From assembly GCA_944324395.1 (NCBI GenBank), contig CALUWC010000003.1, positions 62,001 through 126,000 of the forward strand: a DNA stretch of 64,000 nucleotides, read 5' to 3'. Below are positions 56,401 through 64,000 of this stretch, one piece after another. The stretch is from Candidatus Gastranaerophilales bacterium (GTDB lineage: Bacteria > Cyanobacteriota > Vampirovibrionia > Gastranaerophilales > Gastranaerophilaceae). The position numbers and the translations under genes were made by a program. The stretch's first letter is position 1. The number at the start of each line of letters is the position of its first letter. Below the pieces are notes generated by a model. The model was given only the letters and a program-made list of their open reading frames with translations, searched no databases and had not been told where the DNA came from.

Positions 56401-57085
56401 TTATTGAGGTGTCTTTTTGTTAAATTTATATGCAGTTTGTTTATCCCAGCTGATATTATGTTTTATAACCTTTGCAGGGTTTCCGGCTATGATGGTATTT
56501 CGTTCGTTAAATTGTTTGGTTACAACTGAAGATATTCCAACAATACTGTTATCTGGTATGACTACACCTTTTAATATTTTTGTATTTTGTCCAAGCCATA
56601 CGTGGTTTTTTATTATAATCGGTTTTGACAAATTGAATGCTCTTGTGGGGTTATTTATTTCAATCAGAGCGTGTCCGTCTGTTGGCCAAATATCTATACC
56701 GTAGGAAAACATACAATTATCCCCAATTGTTATTGAGGAATTTTCTTCTTTTAAATGAAATTCTACACCATGGCAGCTGAAATTATTTCCTATTTTTAAA
56801 TGTTGATTATCGCCTGAATAACAGGTAATTTTGCAATTTTTGTATTTTCCACTTCCAAGATTTATACTATTATTTTTCCCTGTAATATTAATTGTTGAAT
56901 TTTTAAATTTTGCATTTTTGTGTATTTTTATTGTTGTGTTTTGGGCTTTGTTCCATTTAATTTTCAAACCGTATGTATGTATGTATGTATGTATGTATGC
57001 CGCTTCCGGAGTCATCAACTATTTCGATTTTGTTATTGTTTATTTCAGGAAATATTTGTCCAAAAAATTTTTTTAGAAAATTCAT
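56401..57085 (-). pseudogene. left-handed beta-helix acyltransferase, split out of frame by a tetranucleotide tract (phase-OFF)
   Basis: The natural start is the ATG at 57085, overlapping the upstream gene's TGA as ATGA. It reads M-N-F-L-K-K-F-F-G-Q-I-F, then 'N-N-K-I-E-I-V-D-D-S-G-S-G', and enters seven copies of ATAC (56971-56998), after which it ends at a stop after R-F-E-N (42 codons). The rest continues in another frame ('Y-G-L-K-I-K-W', then hexapeptide-repeat turns, 'H-V-W-L-G-Q-N-T-K-I-L-K-G-V', 'G-I-S-S-V-V', 'G-N-P-A-K-V'), the LbH pattern of sugar O-acetyltransferases. The N-I-E-I-V...L-K-I segment is normally continuous in this family. Six or nine tract copies would join the two frames. 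An in-frame TTG/ATG near 57018 exists but has no Shine-Dalgarno sequence. Expected role: acetylation of a surface glycan. Confidence 0.88.
56971..56998 (-). repeat. tetranucleotide tract, seven copies of ATAC
   Basis: GTAT x7 on the plus strand (ATAC on the coding strand), inside the N-terminal coding part of the acyltransferase. Three units encode the 4-residue period I-H-T-Y. A unit gain or loss shifts the reading frame by one. Confidence 0.95.
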
Positions 57086-57828
57086 TTTAAATTTACTCCG
57101 TAGCCGAACATTGCAAAATCATATTTAACAGGGTCTTGCGGGTCAAATTTTTTCAAGTTATTTGTCAGTTCAATTACTGCTTTAAAATCATTTGCATTTC
57201 TTGTCAAAAGCCCCATTTTTCTGGAAATTCTTGCTACATGTACATCTAATGGTATCAAAAGATCTGAAGTCGGCATAAAGTTCCATATACCAAAATCGAC
57301 CGGACCTTTTCTTACCATCCAGCGTAAATACATGCACATTCTTTTCATAGCTCCGCCTTTTTGCGGATTTGGAATCATAAAGTAAAAACCTTGTCCCGTA
57401 TTTCCTTTTGTCCTTGCATAAAAATAATCAGTTACGGGAACAAACATATTATTTTTTACCGGATTTTGGTATCCGTATTTGAATAATTCTTCAAGTCCGC
57501 CGTCTTTTGTATATAATTCTTTCAATATTAAAAAAATCTGTGTAAAATCCTCGCTTTTCCCAAATCTATAGTTAAAATCTCCTATCATCCCCGATTCGAA
57601 ATTTTGGATAAAGTTCAGCGGTTCATTTTGTGCAAGGTTAAATAATTCATCAAGCTTTTTGGTGAATACATCTCGCCTGCCGTATGCCACAAGCGATGCA
57701 ATAAATCCTGCAAGTTCAATATCTTTTTTGTTTGTAAACCTGTTTGGAAATCTTACCGGATCATCTTTTATAAAGTCTTTTGTTTCGTAAGCTTTAACAA
57801 GCTTATCTAATTCTGATTTTGTTATCAT
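57082..57828 (-). CDS. TIGR02757 (DUF2400) family protein
   Basis: A 248-residue soluble protein. The landmarks 'D-P-V-R-F-P-x-R', 'E-L-A-G-F-I-A-S-L-V-A-Y-G-R-R' near the N-terminus, 'M-C-M-Y-L-R-W-M-V-R' and the closing 'V-K-Y-D-F-A-M-F-G-Y-G-V' match the family. It is widespread in Bacteroidetes and other gut bacteria and has no established function; its helical, DNA-glycosylase-like fold prediction is from memory and uncertain. The stop overlaps the acyltransferase start by ATGA, tying that gene's expression to this one. The start lacks a Shine-Dalgarno sequence and a TAAAAT box lies 6 bases upstream. Confidence 0.88.
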   Translation of the reverse strand: MITKSELDKLVKAYETKDFIKDDPVRFPNRFTNKKDIELAGFIASLVAYGRRDVFTKKLDELFNLAQNEPLNFIQNFESGMIGDFNYRFGKSEDFTQIFLILKELYTKDGGLEELFKYGYQNPVKNNMFVPVTDYFYARTKGNTGQGFYFMIPNPQKGGAMKRMCMYLRWMVRKGPVDFGIWNFMPTSDLLIPLDVHVARISRKMGLLTRNANDFKAVIELTNNLKKFDPQDPVKYDFAMFGYGVNLK

Positions 57829-57834
57829 ATTTAT

Positions 57835-57840
57835 ATTTTA
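57835..57840 (-). promoter_or_regulatory. -10 element of leaderless TIGR02757 gene
   Basis: TAAAAT on the minus strand ending 6 bases before the ATG at 57828. The region is very AT-rich, so this is weaker evidence than the TGG-type elements. Confidence 0.35.
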
Positions 57841-57851
57841 TATCAAAATTA

Positions 57852-58328
57852 TTAACCGAGAACAAAAGAATGGAACAAATATGCATAACAAATTCCAAAA
57901 ATAGCACCGACAAATACTTCAAGCGGAGTATGTCCCAACAATTCTTTTAATTTGCCTCCTGCAGCCTGCATATCATGGTGGTAAAAATCGTCCATCATTC
58001 TGTTTAAACATGCCGCGGTTTTTCCGGCAGCACGTCTTAAGCCTGCAGCATCATACATTATAATCAAAGAAAAACCCAGAGCAGTTGCAAAAAGACAAGA
58101 GTCATAACCTTTCAATATCCCGATAATAGTAGATAATGCCATTACTCCTGCAGAATGAGAACTCGGCATTCCGCCTGTTGTTGAAAATATTTTAAAATTA
58201 ACTTTTTTATTTTTTATTGTAAATAAGATAAATTTAATAACCTGGGCAAAAAATGCTGATGTAACTGCACAAATGATAACTTCGTATCCGTTATTCAAAA
58301 TAGCCTGTCTGGCTGTTTCTAAGTCCAT
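57852..58328 (-). CDS. divergent PAP2-family (DUF212) membrane protein
   Basis: A 158-residue membrane protein with about four hydrophobic helices. Conserved features are 'Q-V-I-K-F', 'G-G-M-P-S-S-H-S-A-G' (the PAP2-like active-site motif), 'D-A-A-G-L-R-R-A-A-G' and the closing 'E-L-L-G-H-T-P-L-E-V-F-V-G-A'. This is the 'divergent PAP2' (YuiD) group; related PAP2 enzymes dephosphorylate lipid phosphates such as undecaprenyl pyrophosphate. Its ATG overlaps the prenyl synthase stop by one base (TAATG). Coupling to a prenyl diphosphate synthase makes a role on prenyl phosphates plausible, though unproven. Confidence 0.9.
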   Translation of the reverse strand: MDLETARQAILNNGYEVIICAVTSAFFAQVIKFILFTIKNKKVNFKIFSTTGGMPSSHSAGVMALSTIIGILKGYDSCLFATALGFSLIIMYDAAGLRRAAGKTAACLNRMMDDFYHHDMQAAGGKLKELLGHTPLEVFVGAIFGICYAYLFHSFVLG

Positions 58329-59212
58329 TAAATACCTACTCTCTTTTTAATACTCTTAATCATATCATTAAATATTTCTGATTGGAGATTTTGCTTAATC
58401 ATTATATCACAGCATTTTTCAAATAAGCAAGATAATTTACATTTAGCTTCATCAATTCCATATAATGATACATAAGTTAATTTACCTTCTTCTTTGTCTT
58501 TGCCTAAAGTTTTTCCCATTTCTTCAAATGTTGAAATTTCATCTAAAATATCATCTGCTATCTGGAATGCAAGTCCGAAGTTATGAGCAAATTCTGTAAC
58601 CGCTTTTAATTTTTCATCATCAGCATTTGCAATGATTGCACCCGTTCTCATTGCAAGTTTAAACAAATCGGAGGTTTTATGTATATGCAAATATTCAAGA
58701 GTTTTTTCTTTGTCTTTAATAACGGTATTGTTTTCAGATTCGATATCCACAACTTGTCCAGCTATTACACCTCTTGCTCCTGCAAATTGAAAATATTCGT
58801 TTAATACTCTTATTAAAACAGAAGGGGAAAGATTTTCGGAATATTTTGTAATAATTTGCGGAGCATAGGTTAGTAGAGCATCTCCTGCCAAAACAGCAAT
58901 TGCTTCCCCGAAAACTTTATGGTTTGTTGGTTTTCCTCTCCGGTAATCATCGTTGTCCATACATGGTAAATCATCATGTATCAGAGTTTGAGCATGCAGC
59001 ATCTCAATAGCACAGGAAGTGGGGATTGCATCTTCTATTTCACCTCCCAAAAGTCTGCAGGTTTCAAGACATAATATTGGACGAAGTCTTTTCCCCGGCA
59101 AGGTTACGGTATATTTCATTGATTTAAATATACTTTGCGGGTATTCAACCTGTATATATTCATTTAATTTATCGTTAATTATTTCAATGTAATCATTCAT
59201 CTGCATGGTCAT
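58328..59212 (-). CDS. ispA: short-chain polyprenyl diphosphate synthase
   Basis: A 294-residue trans-prenyltransferase, which condenses isopentenyl diphosphate onto allylic diphosphates to give farnesyl or geranylgeranyl diphosphate. The first Asp-rich motif is H-D-D-L-P-C-M-D-N-D-D with two residues between the Asp pairs, as in bacterial FPP synthases. The second is 'I-A-D-D-I-L-D'. 'G-K-R-L-R-P' and 'G-Q-V-V-D' are also present. Chain length is not certain. The start may be the ATG at 59212, 59206 or 59200; the first has AAGGAA 4 bases upstream. It overlaps rsgA and ends in TAATG with the PAP2-like gene. Confidence 0.94.
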   Translation of the reverse strand: MTMQMNDYIEIINDKLNEYIQVEYPQSIFKSMKYTVTLPGKRLRPILCLETCRLLGGEIEDAIPTSCAIEMLHAQTLIHDDLPCMDNDDYRRGKPTNHKVFGEAIAVLAGDALLTYAPQIITKYSENLSPSVLIRVLNEYFQFAGARGVIAGQVVDIESENNTVIKDKEKTLEYLHIHKTSDLFKLAMRTGAIIANADDEKLKAVTEFAHNFGLAFQIADDILDEISTFEEMGKTLGKDKEEGKLTYVSLYGIDEAKCKLSCLFEKCCDIMIKQNLQSEIFNDMIKSIKKRVGI

Positions 59213-60194
59213 CTATTTCCTTATAAATCATTTGTTTTTGCGTATTTCTTGAAGCTTGTCTTTTTTTGCCGCTGATTTTAGCCTGAATTTTATTATCTTT
59301 AATTTTGTGTGAAGTTTCTTTTTTTGTTCCGTTATATTTAATTCTTTCTTTGTATTCTATAGCTTCATTTACAAATTCAATATAACTTTCATATCTGGTA
59401 GAATCTATTTTTTCAATATTTTGCAAAACAGCACAGCCGTCTTCATTTTTGTGCAGACAGTCAGAATATTTGCAATTTTTGCTATACTGTGAGATTTCGT
59501 TAAAAAGCAAATCAACATCTTTTGGAAGTAAAAAATCAAATTTAACATTGCTGAACCCCGGGGTATCAACGATTGCTGTATTTTTATCTATGCTTATAAT
59601 TTCACAGTGTCTTGTTGTATGTGTACCTCGGTTTAATTTTTCGCTGACTTCTTTTGTTCTTAGGTGAATATTTGGGTTCAGAGCATTTATCAGGCTGGAT
59701 TTTCCGACTCCTGAATTTCCGCACAGAGCAGAAATTTTTCCTTTTAGAAGTTTTTTAAATTCACCTAATCCTTTTTTTTCGGTTGCAGATGTAAATACTG
59801 TTTTGTAGCCCAGTTTTCCGTATATGTAATTGATTTTTTCTTGTGCAGTTTGCTCAAGTCCTAAATCTTCTTTGTTAAAACATAGAATTGCGGGAATTTT
59901 ATAATATTTTGCAAGTGAAACATATCGGTTAAGCTGGTGAAAATCAAGATCGGGGTGTTTCAATGCACTCACTATAACAATTTGATCTATATTAGCAACA
60001 GACGGCCTCGGAATAAAATTCTTTTTGGGCAGGATTTTTGAAATGGCTCCATTATCAAATTCTGCAAAATCACCTACTACAATTTTTATTTTTTGTTTTT
60101 TTAAGACTTCACGAATTTTACATTCAAAAGTTTGACCGTCTTTTTGTATGTAGTAAAAATCAGAATGAATTTTATAAATTTGCCCTTGTGCCAT
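59193..60194 (-). CDS. rsgA: ribosome small subunit-dependent GTPase A
   Basis: RsgA is a circularly permuted GTPase that checks late 30S assembly. It has 333 residues. It opens with an OB domain, followed by G4 'C-F-N-K-E-D-L', G1 'G-N-S-G-V-G-K-S-S', G2-like 'T-H-T-T-R', G3 'D-T-P-G-F', and a C-terminal zinc site C-K-Y-S-D-C-L-H-x5-C. The last ~60 residues form a Lys-rich tail ('K-I-S-G-K-K-R-Q-A-S-R') that is longer than usual. No Shine-Dalgarno sequence is apparent; TACACT lies 9 bases before the ATG, so a near-leaderless start is possible. First gene of the rsgA-ispA-PAP2 operon. Confidence 0.95.
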   Translation of the reverse strand: MAQGQIYKIHSDFYYIQKDGQTFECKIREVLKKQKIKIVVGDFAEFDNGAISKILPKKNFIPRPSVANIDQIVIVSALKHPDLDFHQLNRYVSLAKYYKIPAILCFNKEDLGLEQTAQEKINYIYGKLGYKTVFTSATEKKGLGEFKKLLKGKISALCGNSGVGKSSLINALNPNIHLRTKEVSEKLNRGTHTTRHCEIISIDKNTAIVDTPGFSNVKFDFLLPKDVDLLFNEISQYSKNCKYSDCLHKNEDGCAVLQNIEKIDSTRYESYIEFVNEAIEYKERIKYNGTKKETSHKIKDNKIQAKISGKKRQASRNTQKQMIYKEIDDHADE

Positions 60195-60321
60195 AACAAA
60201 ATAAGTGTACTAAAAAGAATTGCGGTTTGCAAATTTTGAACTGTTTTTAAAAATCTTTATATTTGATTGAAAAAAGTATAACTGTTTAGTACAATGTGTT
60301 TGTAAATTATAGGGAGTTTTT

Positions 60322-61041
60322 ATGCCGGAAGTACAGAAACGAATTTTAATTGTAGATGATGACGATGAAATCAGAGAATTATTAGAGTTTGATATTGCAA
60401 GCAGCGGATATTTTGTTGATACCGCAAAAGACGGTTTGGAAGGTTTAAATAAAGCTTTAAACAATACGTATGATTTGATATTGCTTGATGTTATGATGCC
60501 TAAGATGAACGGGTTTGATGTTTGTAAAAATATAAGACAGGCTAAACTTGCAATTCCAATACTAATGCTTACCGCAAAGGGTACAATTGATGATAAAACC
60601 AGCGGGTTTGATTGCGGAGCCGATGATTATCTTGTCAAACCATTTGATATTCAGGAGGTTTTATTAAGGATTAGAGTTCTTCTAAGGCGTAATGCAGTAA
60701 ATGTAGAAGATGAATCTGCATTATCTAATGAGGTTTTAAAGTGCGGTGATATAGAGATATTTCCGGAATCTTTGGAATGTGTAATTGTAAATAGAAGGGT
60801 TAAATTAACTCCTACTGAATTTGAAATTTTGTATTGTTTGATGCAGCATTTTAATAATCCGGTTACTCTGGCTACTTTGCTTGATGAAGTTTGGGGATAT
60901 GACAGTAATGAAGATGTAAGGATGCTCAGGGTTCATGTGGGCGGGTTGCGTAATAAAATTGAATCTAATGTAAAAATTCCGAAATATCTTCACACTGTTA
61001 CAAATGTAGGTTATAAATTGACTCCGTTTGCACAAGAATAA
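60322..61041 (+). CDS. OmpR/PhoB-family response regulator
   Basis: A 239-residue regulator. The receiver domain (1-120) has the acidic pocket V-D-D-D-D, phospho-acceptor Asp56 in 'L-L-D-V-M-M-P', Thr84, and Lys106 in 'V-K-P-F'. The C-terminal winged helix (about 135-235) is intact: 'L-T-P-T-E-F-E-I-L', then 'R-M-L-R-V-H-V-G-G-L-R-N-K-I-E', then the wing 'T-V-T-N-V-G-Y-K-L'. It is phosphorylated by the sensor kinase encoded 2 bases downstream. The targets are unknown. AGGGAG precedes the ATG. Confidence 0.95.
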   Translation: MPEVQKRILIVDDDDEIRELLEFDIASSGYFVDTAKDGLEGLNKALNNTYDLILLDVMMPKMNGFDVCKNIRQAKLAIPILMLTAKGTIDDKTSGFDCGADDYLVKPFDIQEVLLRIRVLLRRNAVNVEDESALSNEVLKCGDIEIFPESLECVIVNRRVKLTPTEFEILYCLMQHFNNPVTLATLLDEVWGYDSNEDVRMLRVHVGGLRNKIESNVKIPKYLHTVTNVGYKLTPFAQE

Positions 61042-61043
61042 AT

Positions 61044-62726
61044 ATGAAAAAATACAGCTACGAATTAAAAAAATTAAAAATAATTGAGCAGATTGCAATA
61101 GTATTTTTTATTGCTGTAGTAATTCCGATGTCTATAAGCGGATTTATCATAAATAATATTAATCAGCAGTCAGTCAGGCATCAATTGAGAGAATCTGCAA
61201 TTCTTGTCGCCAGTATGGTATCAGATGAGATGGATTTTTATATAAAAAATAATGAAACTACACTATCGCAAATTGCTGATGCTCTGGAATATCTGCCTGC
61301 AAAAAGCCAGAAAAATAAATTTATAAAAGAAGTTGCTAAAAAATATCCTAACTGTAAAGATATTGTAATTGTAAAAAGTCAAAATGAACTTGAACAAATT
61401 ACTGATAGTGCAAGATTAAATGAACAGCCAATACTTTCAACACAGATGAATGACGGTTCATTTCTTGTTGTAACTTATGATGCCAGTAATCTTGACAACC
61501 AGTTGTTTAAATCTTTGGAAAATGATAACAGACAAATTTATATAATGGATGAAAACAACCATTTGATTGCTTCTCATAATTTTACCCCTGATATGTTTAA
61601 AGAAACAATTGATCTTTTGCCGGAAGATATGATTCCTGAAGTTCCGGTAATTTTCGGGGATGAAAAAAACAGGCCGATTGTATATATAAGACGTACAAAT
61701 CCTGACTTTACCATTGTTGTAAATACTACCGAGAATATTACAAAACATGCGATTATTGATAACAGAGTAAAAATAATAATTTCGGTTTTAGCTGCAATCT
61801 TATCAATGATGGTCTTAGTAGGTTTTTATATTTATTATCTATATATTAATATAAGACAATTATTTAAAGCTGTAATTGCACTTTCAAAAGGTAACTACCA
61901 GCGTCAAATAAGACTGTTGAGTACATCTTTTACTCCTTATGAAATGGTTTTTCTTGCAAATGAATTTAATAATATGGCTTCAGAAATTCATAAATCATAT
62001 ATTGAACTAAAACGAAAAAATAAAGAACTGAAAGAGTTAAACGAATTCAGGTCAAACTTGCTTGATACGGTAAGCCACGAGTTAAGAACACCTTTAACAA
62101 GTATTCAGGGCTATACTTCCCGTCTTATGAGGCAGGATATTGTTATTGATGAAGAAACCAAACAAAAGTCTTTAAGAATTATAAAAGAACAATCCGAAAA
62201 ATTGAAGCGATTGATTGATGATTTACTTACTATTCCTGATATTGAAGGTATGCGTTTGCGTACTGTGAGCGAAAATATCTGGCTGAATAAAGTTCTTGAA
62301 GAAGCTGAACTCCTGTTGAGAAAAAGGGACGGGCATGAAATTATTGTAAATATCAGTGATGATTTCCCGAAAGTTACAGCCGACAAGGGCCGTCTTGAAC
62401 AGGTATTTGTTAATCTGTACGAAAATGCGATAAAGTATTCTTATCCTGACACTCCTATTCTTGTTGATGTTGAGCAAAAAGAAGATAAAGCTGTGATTAA
62501 AGTAAAAAACAGTTGCGATAAAATCCCGAAAAAGAAACTTGATACATTGTTTGAAAAGTTTGTAAGACTTGATGATGAAATGACACGAACAACAAGAGGT
62601 ACGGGGCTGGGATTGTTTATTGTAAAGGGTTTAATTGAAGCGATGGAAGGGTCTATAACATTATCTTCAGATGATAATTTCGGTTTTTGTGCAACTATTA
62701 CATTGAATATAGCGGACGAAGATTAG
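61044..62726 (+). CDS. sensor histidine kinase
   Basis: A 560-residue membrane kinase, partner of the upstream regulator. TM1 is at about 18-38; a periplasmic sensor of ~210 residues, likely a double-PAS (dCache-type) fold, follows; TM2 is at about 248-270; then a HAMP-like region. The DHp domain has His345 in 'V-S-H-E-L-R-T-P-L'. The ATPase domain contains the N box 'N-L-Y-E-N-A-I-K-Y-S' and 'G-T-G-L-G-L-F-I-V'. The ligand is not predictable from sequence. Only 2 bases separate it from the regulator gene, and tadA follows 2 bases after its stop. Confidence 0.95.
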   Translation: MKKYSYELKKLKIIEQIAIVFFIAVVIPMSISGFIINNINQQSVRHQLRESAILVASMVSDEMDFYIKNNETTLSQIADALEYLPAKSQKNKFIKEVAKKYPNCKDIVIVKSQNELEQITDSARLNEQPILSTQMNDGSFLVVTYDASNLDNQLFKSLENDNRQIYIMDENNHLIASHNFTPDMFKETIDLLPEDMIPEVPVIFGDEKNRPIVYIRRTNPDFTIVVNTTENITKHAIIDNRVKIIISVLAAILSMMVLVGFYIYYLYINIRQLFKAVIALSKGNYQRQIRLLSTSFTPYEMVFLANEFNNMASEIHKSYIELKRKNKELKELNEFRSNLLDTVSHELRTPLTSIQGYTSRLMRQDIVIDEETKQKSLRIIKEQSEKLKRLIDDLLTIPDIEGMRLRTVSENIWLNKVLEEAELLLRKRDGHEIIVNISDDFPKVTADKGRLEQVFVNLYENAIKYSYPDTPILVDVEQKEDKAVIKVKNSCDKIPKKKLDTLFEKFVRLDDEMTRTTRGTGLGLFIVKGLIEAMEGSITLSSDDNFGFCATITLNIADED

Positions 62727-62728
62727 TT

Positions 62729-63160
62729 ATGATTGATTTTATGCAGCTGGCAATTGAAGAAGCGTTAAATTCTGACGGAGATATTCCTGTCGGAGCTGTT
62801 ATTGTTCATAATAATGAGGTTTTAGCATCTGCTTGTAATCGAAAAGAAAAAGATAATGATATAACCTCTCATGCAGAAATTCTTGCAATCAGGCGGGCAG
62901 AAAAGGTTTTAAATAACTGGCGTTTGGATAACTGCGATATGTATGTAACTCTTGAACCCTGTCCTATGTGCGGCTGGGCAATTATACAATCAAGAATAAA
63001 AAATTTATATTTTGGAAGTTATGATGCAAATTACGGAGCATTCAGTTCTAAAATAGATTTACGCTCACTTGCACAGGGTGCAAAATTAAACGTTTATGGC
63101 GGTATAAAAGAGCAGGAATGCGATAAATTTTTAAAAGATTTTTTTATTAAAATACGTTAA
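62729..63160 (+). CDS. tadA: tRNA adenosine deaminase
   Basis: TadA deaminates A34 of tRNA-Arg(ACG) to inosine. 143 residues from the ATG at 62729 (M-I-D-F-M-Q-L-A-I-E-E-A); 14 open codons before it overlap the kinase gene. Zinc motif H-A-E (~residue 50) and P-C-P-M-C-G (~residue 80), with 'D-I-P-V-G-A-V-I' and 'N-N-W-R-L' nearby, are diagnostic. A guanine deaminase would lack the N-W-R-L segment. It directly follows the kinase gene in the same transcript, perhaps by coupling. Confidence 0.95.
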   Translation: MIDFMQLAIEEALNSDGDIPVGAVIVHNNEVLASACNRKEKDNDITSHAEILAIRRAEKVLNNWRLDNCDMYVTLEPCPMCGWAIIQSRIKNLYFGSYDANYGAFSSKIDLRSLAQGAKLNVYGGIKEQECDKFLKDFFIKIR

Positions 63161-63227
63161 TAGTTTGGTAAAATGCATTTATAGAATTTATAATAATTTC
63201 AAATTTATTAATTTAAAGGAGTGTTAT

Positions 63228-63977
63228 ATGGATAATAATTCTAATACTGAAAATAATCTTCAATATCAGATTGAAGAAGAGCTGCATAAGTTTAACTGGG
63301 GTGCTTTTTTTCTTAATTTTGTGTGGGCATCATTTAACGGTGCCTGGAAAGAATTTTGGCCGTCATTTGTCGTAATGTGTATTCTCTTTCTTCTTTCAGA
63401 TATCCCGTTGATAGGTTTATTATTTGGACTTTTGAATATTTTAATGGCTGTATATGTCGGCAGGCATGGTAATGAATGGGCCTGGTATGGTAAAAAATGG
63501 GAAAGTCTGGATAAATTTACATCTGTACAAAAAGTTTGGGCTGTAGCTTCTCCTTTTGGATTTATTATTTTATGGAGTGTTATTCGTATATTTATTTTAG
63601 TGATTTCTACATATATGTTTCTTCCTCAAGTTAAAGCTATAACAGCAGAAGCAGAAAATATAAGTAAAACGGCTGTTTCAAAAATTGTTGCAGCTCCTAA
63701 TTACCAAAATTTTGCCTCAGGTGAAGATATCGTAGACTTTTTGAGTAATCTGGATCCGTATATAAAATATATGCCGGATAACAAAAGTGTTATTGCAGCT
63801 GAAAAAGGTCCTTATCAGGCTGTTCTTACATTTGAAAAGAACGGGGATTGTTCATTGGAGCAAAAAAACTGTTATATATTATACAGTATTAAGGTTAATA
63901 ATAAATTGAAACCTCCTATAAATAAGATATATTTTGATGATAAAGGAGGAGTTCAGATAGAAGATCTTCCGGGTTAA
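63228..63977 (+). CDS. membrane protein with DUF2628-like N-terminus
   Basis: About 249 residues from the ATG at 63228 (M-D-N-N-S-N-T-E-N-N), 7 bases after AAGGAG; the frame is open back to 63165 but without a Shine-Dalgarno sequence. A membrane region at about 22-135 has several helices with aromatic-rich loops ('N-W-G-A-F-F-L-N-F-V-W-A-S-F-N-G-A-W-K', 'W-A-W-Y-G-K-K-W-E'), which resemble DUF2628/DUF805-type proteins. The soluble C-terminal ~100 residues have two Cys ('G-D-C-S-L-E-Q-K-N-C') and a beta-rich pattern, resembling pilin-like or surface domains. Function unknown. It is probably near the end of the tadA transcript. Confidence 0.75.
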   Translation: MDNNSNTENNLQYQIEEELHKFNWGAFFLNFVWASFNGAWKEFWPSFVVMCILFLLSDIPLIGLLFGLLNILMAVYVGRHGNEWAWYGKKWESLDKFTSVQKVWAVASPFGFIILWSVIRIFILVISTYMFLPQVKAITAEAENISKTAVSKIVAAPNYQNFASGEDIVDFLSNLDPYIKYMPDNKSVIAAEKGPYQAVLTFEKNGDCSLEQKNCYILYSIKVNNKLKPPINKIYFDDKGGVQIEDLPG

Positions 63978-64000
63978 TAAAAACTTTTAATTTTGCTTAT

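Noticed and set aside
56401-57018. Acyltransferase read as an intact gene starting near 57018
   Set aside because: That start (TTG/ATG inside the preceding coding segment) has no Shine-Dalgarno sequence and discards the conserved N-terminus; the coupled ATGA at 57085 and the tetranucleotide tract explain the broken frame better.

Overview
The window looks like a chromosomal segment of a non-photosynthetic, gut-type cyanobacterial relative (Vampirovibrionia/Melainabacteria, most likely Candidatus Gastranaerophilales). This rests on low GC, a Gram-negative envelope (secretin, MlaE/MlaF-type lipid transporter, SLH-domain protein), several scattered prepilins with an (A/G)-FTLxE(V/I)LI start, and a mix of cyanobacteria-like and Firmicutes-like housekeeping genes. 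The placement is an inference from gene content; no rRNA gene is present to confirm it. I saw no tRNA, rRNA, CRISPR array, prophage or complete insertion sequence.

Layout. 0-6 kb: an HTH regulator cut by the left edge, a large prepilin, efp, accB-accC (fatty-acid initiation), folC and rpmI-rplT. 6-11 kb: a prepilin, a MITE-like element, a small membrane protein, a MATE exporter, a 44-residue membrane protein, a U32 peptidase-family gene and a YqeG-type phosphatase. 11-18.5 kb: a type IV pilus / type II secretion core (PilP-like, secretin, GspE/PilB ATPase, GspF/PilC platform), then a tiny coupled ORF and a short-chain dehydrogenase. 18.6-30 kb: a long TPR protein, corrinoid adenosyltransferase, a prepilin, cysK, nadD-yqeK, an uncharacterised 688-residue protein, two tandem SAPE-like secreted proteins, and def-fmt-aroH. 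30-39.5 kb: queE with a DnaJ variant, a PurD-like ligase, two tandem prepilins, an Fe-S scaffold-like protein next to the GGGtGRT protein, an 870-base gene-poor stretch, a membrane-anchored protein of unknown function, rnhB and a second MITE copy. 39.5-49 kb: MlaE/MlaF, an aminotransferase, rplS-rbgA, pyk, an SLH protein and a uridine-kinase-like protein. 49-55 kb: a lineage-specific locus with two glycine-zipper paralogs, a coiled-coil protein and an AMMECR1-like/six-hairpin protein. 55-64 kb: a diguanylate-cyclase-like protein, a structured intergenic region, an operon of rsgA, a prenyl synthase, a DUF212 protein, a TIGR02757 protein and an acyltransferase, then a two-component system, tadA and a membrane protein.

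How it fits together. The secretin-ATPase-platform cluster could assemble and export the five prepilins encoded elsewhere in the window. All five share a C-terminal D-x-N-G...P-N...G-x-D motif, and several sit behind the same extended -10 promoter type.

Three signals stand out. First, the acyltransferase at 56.4-57.1 kb is split out of frame by a tract of seven tetranucleotides; its true start is coupled (ATGA) to the gene upstream, and six or nine copies would restore the frame. This is the architecture of a phase-variable surface-polysaccharide gene, captured OFF. Second, at least ten genes on both strands have a -10 hexamer ending exactly 6 bases (7 in one case) before the ATG with no Shine-Dalgarno sequence, which indicates leaderless transcription as a common mode here. 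Third, there are two copies of a ~142-base MITE-like element and an 88-base multi-stem intergenic element of unknown role.
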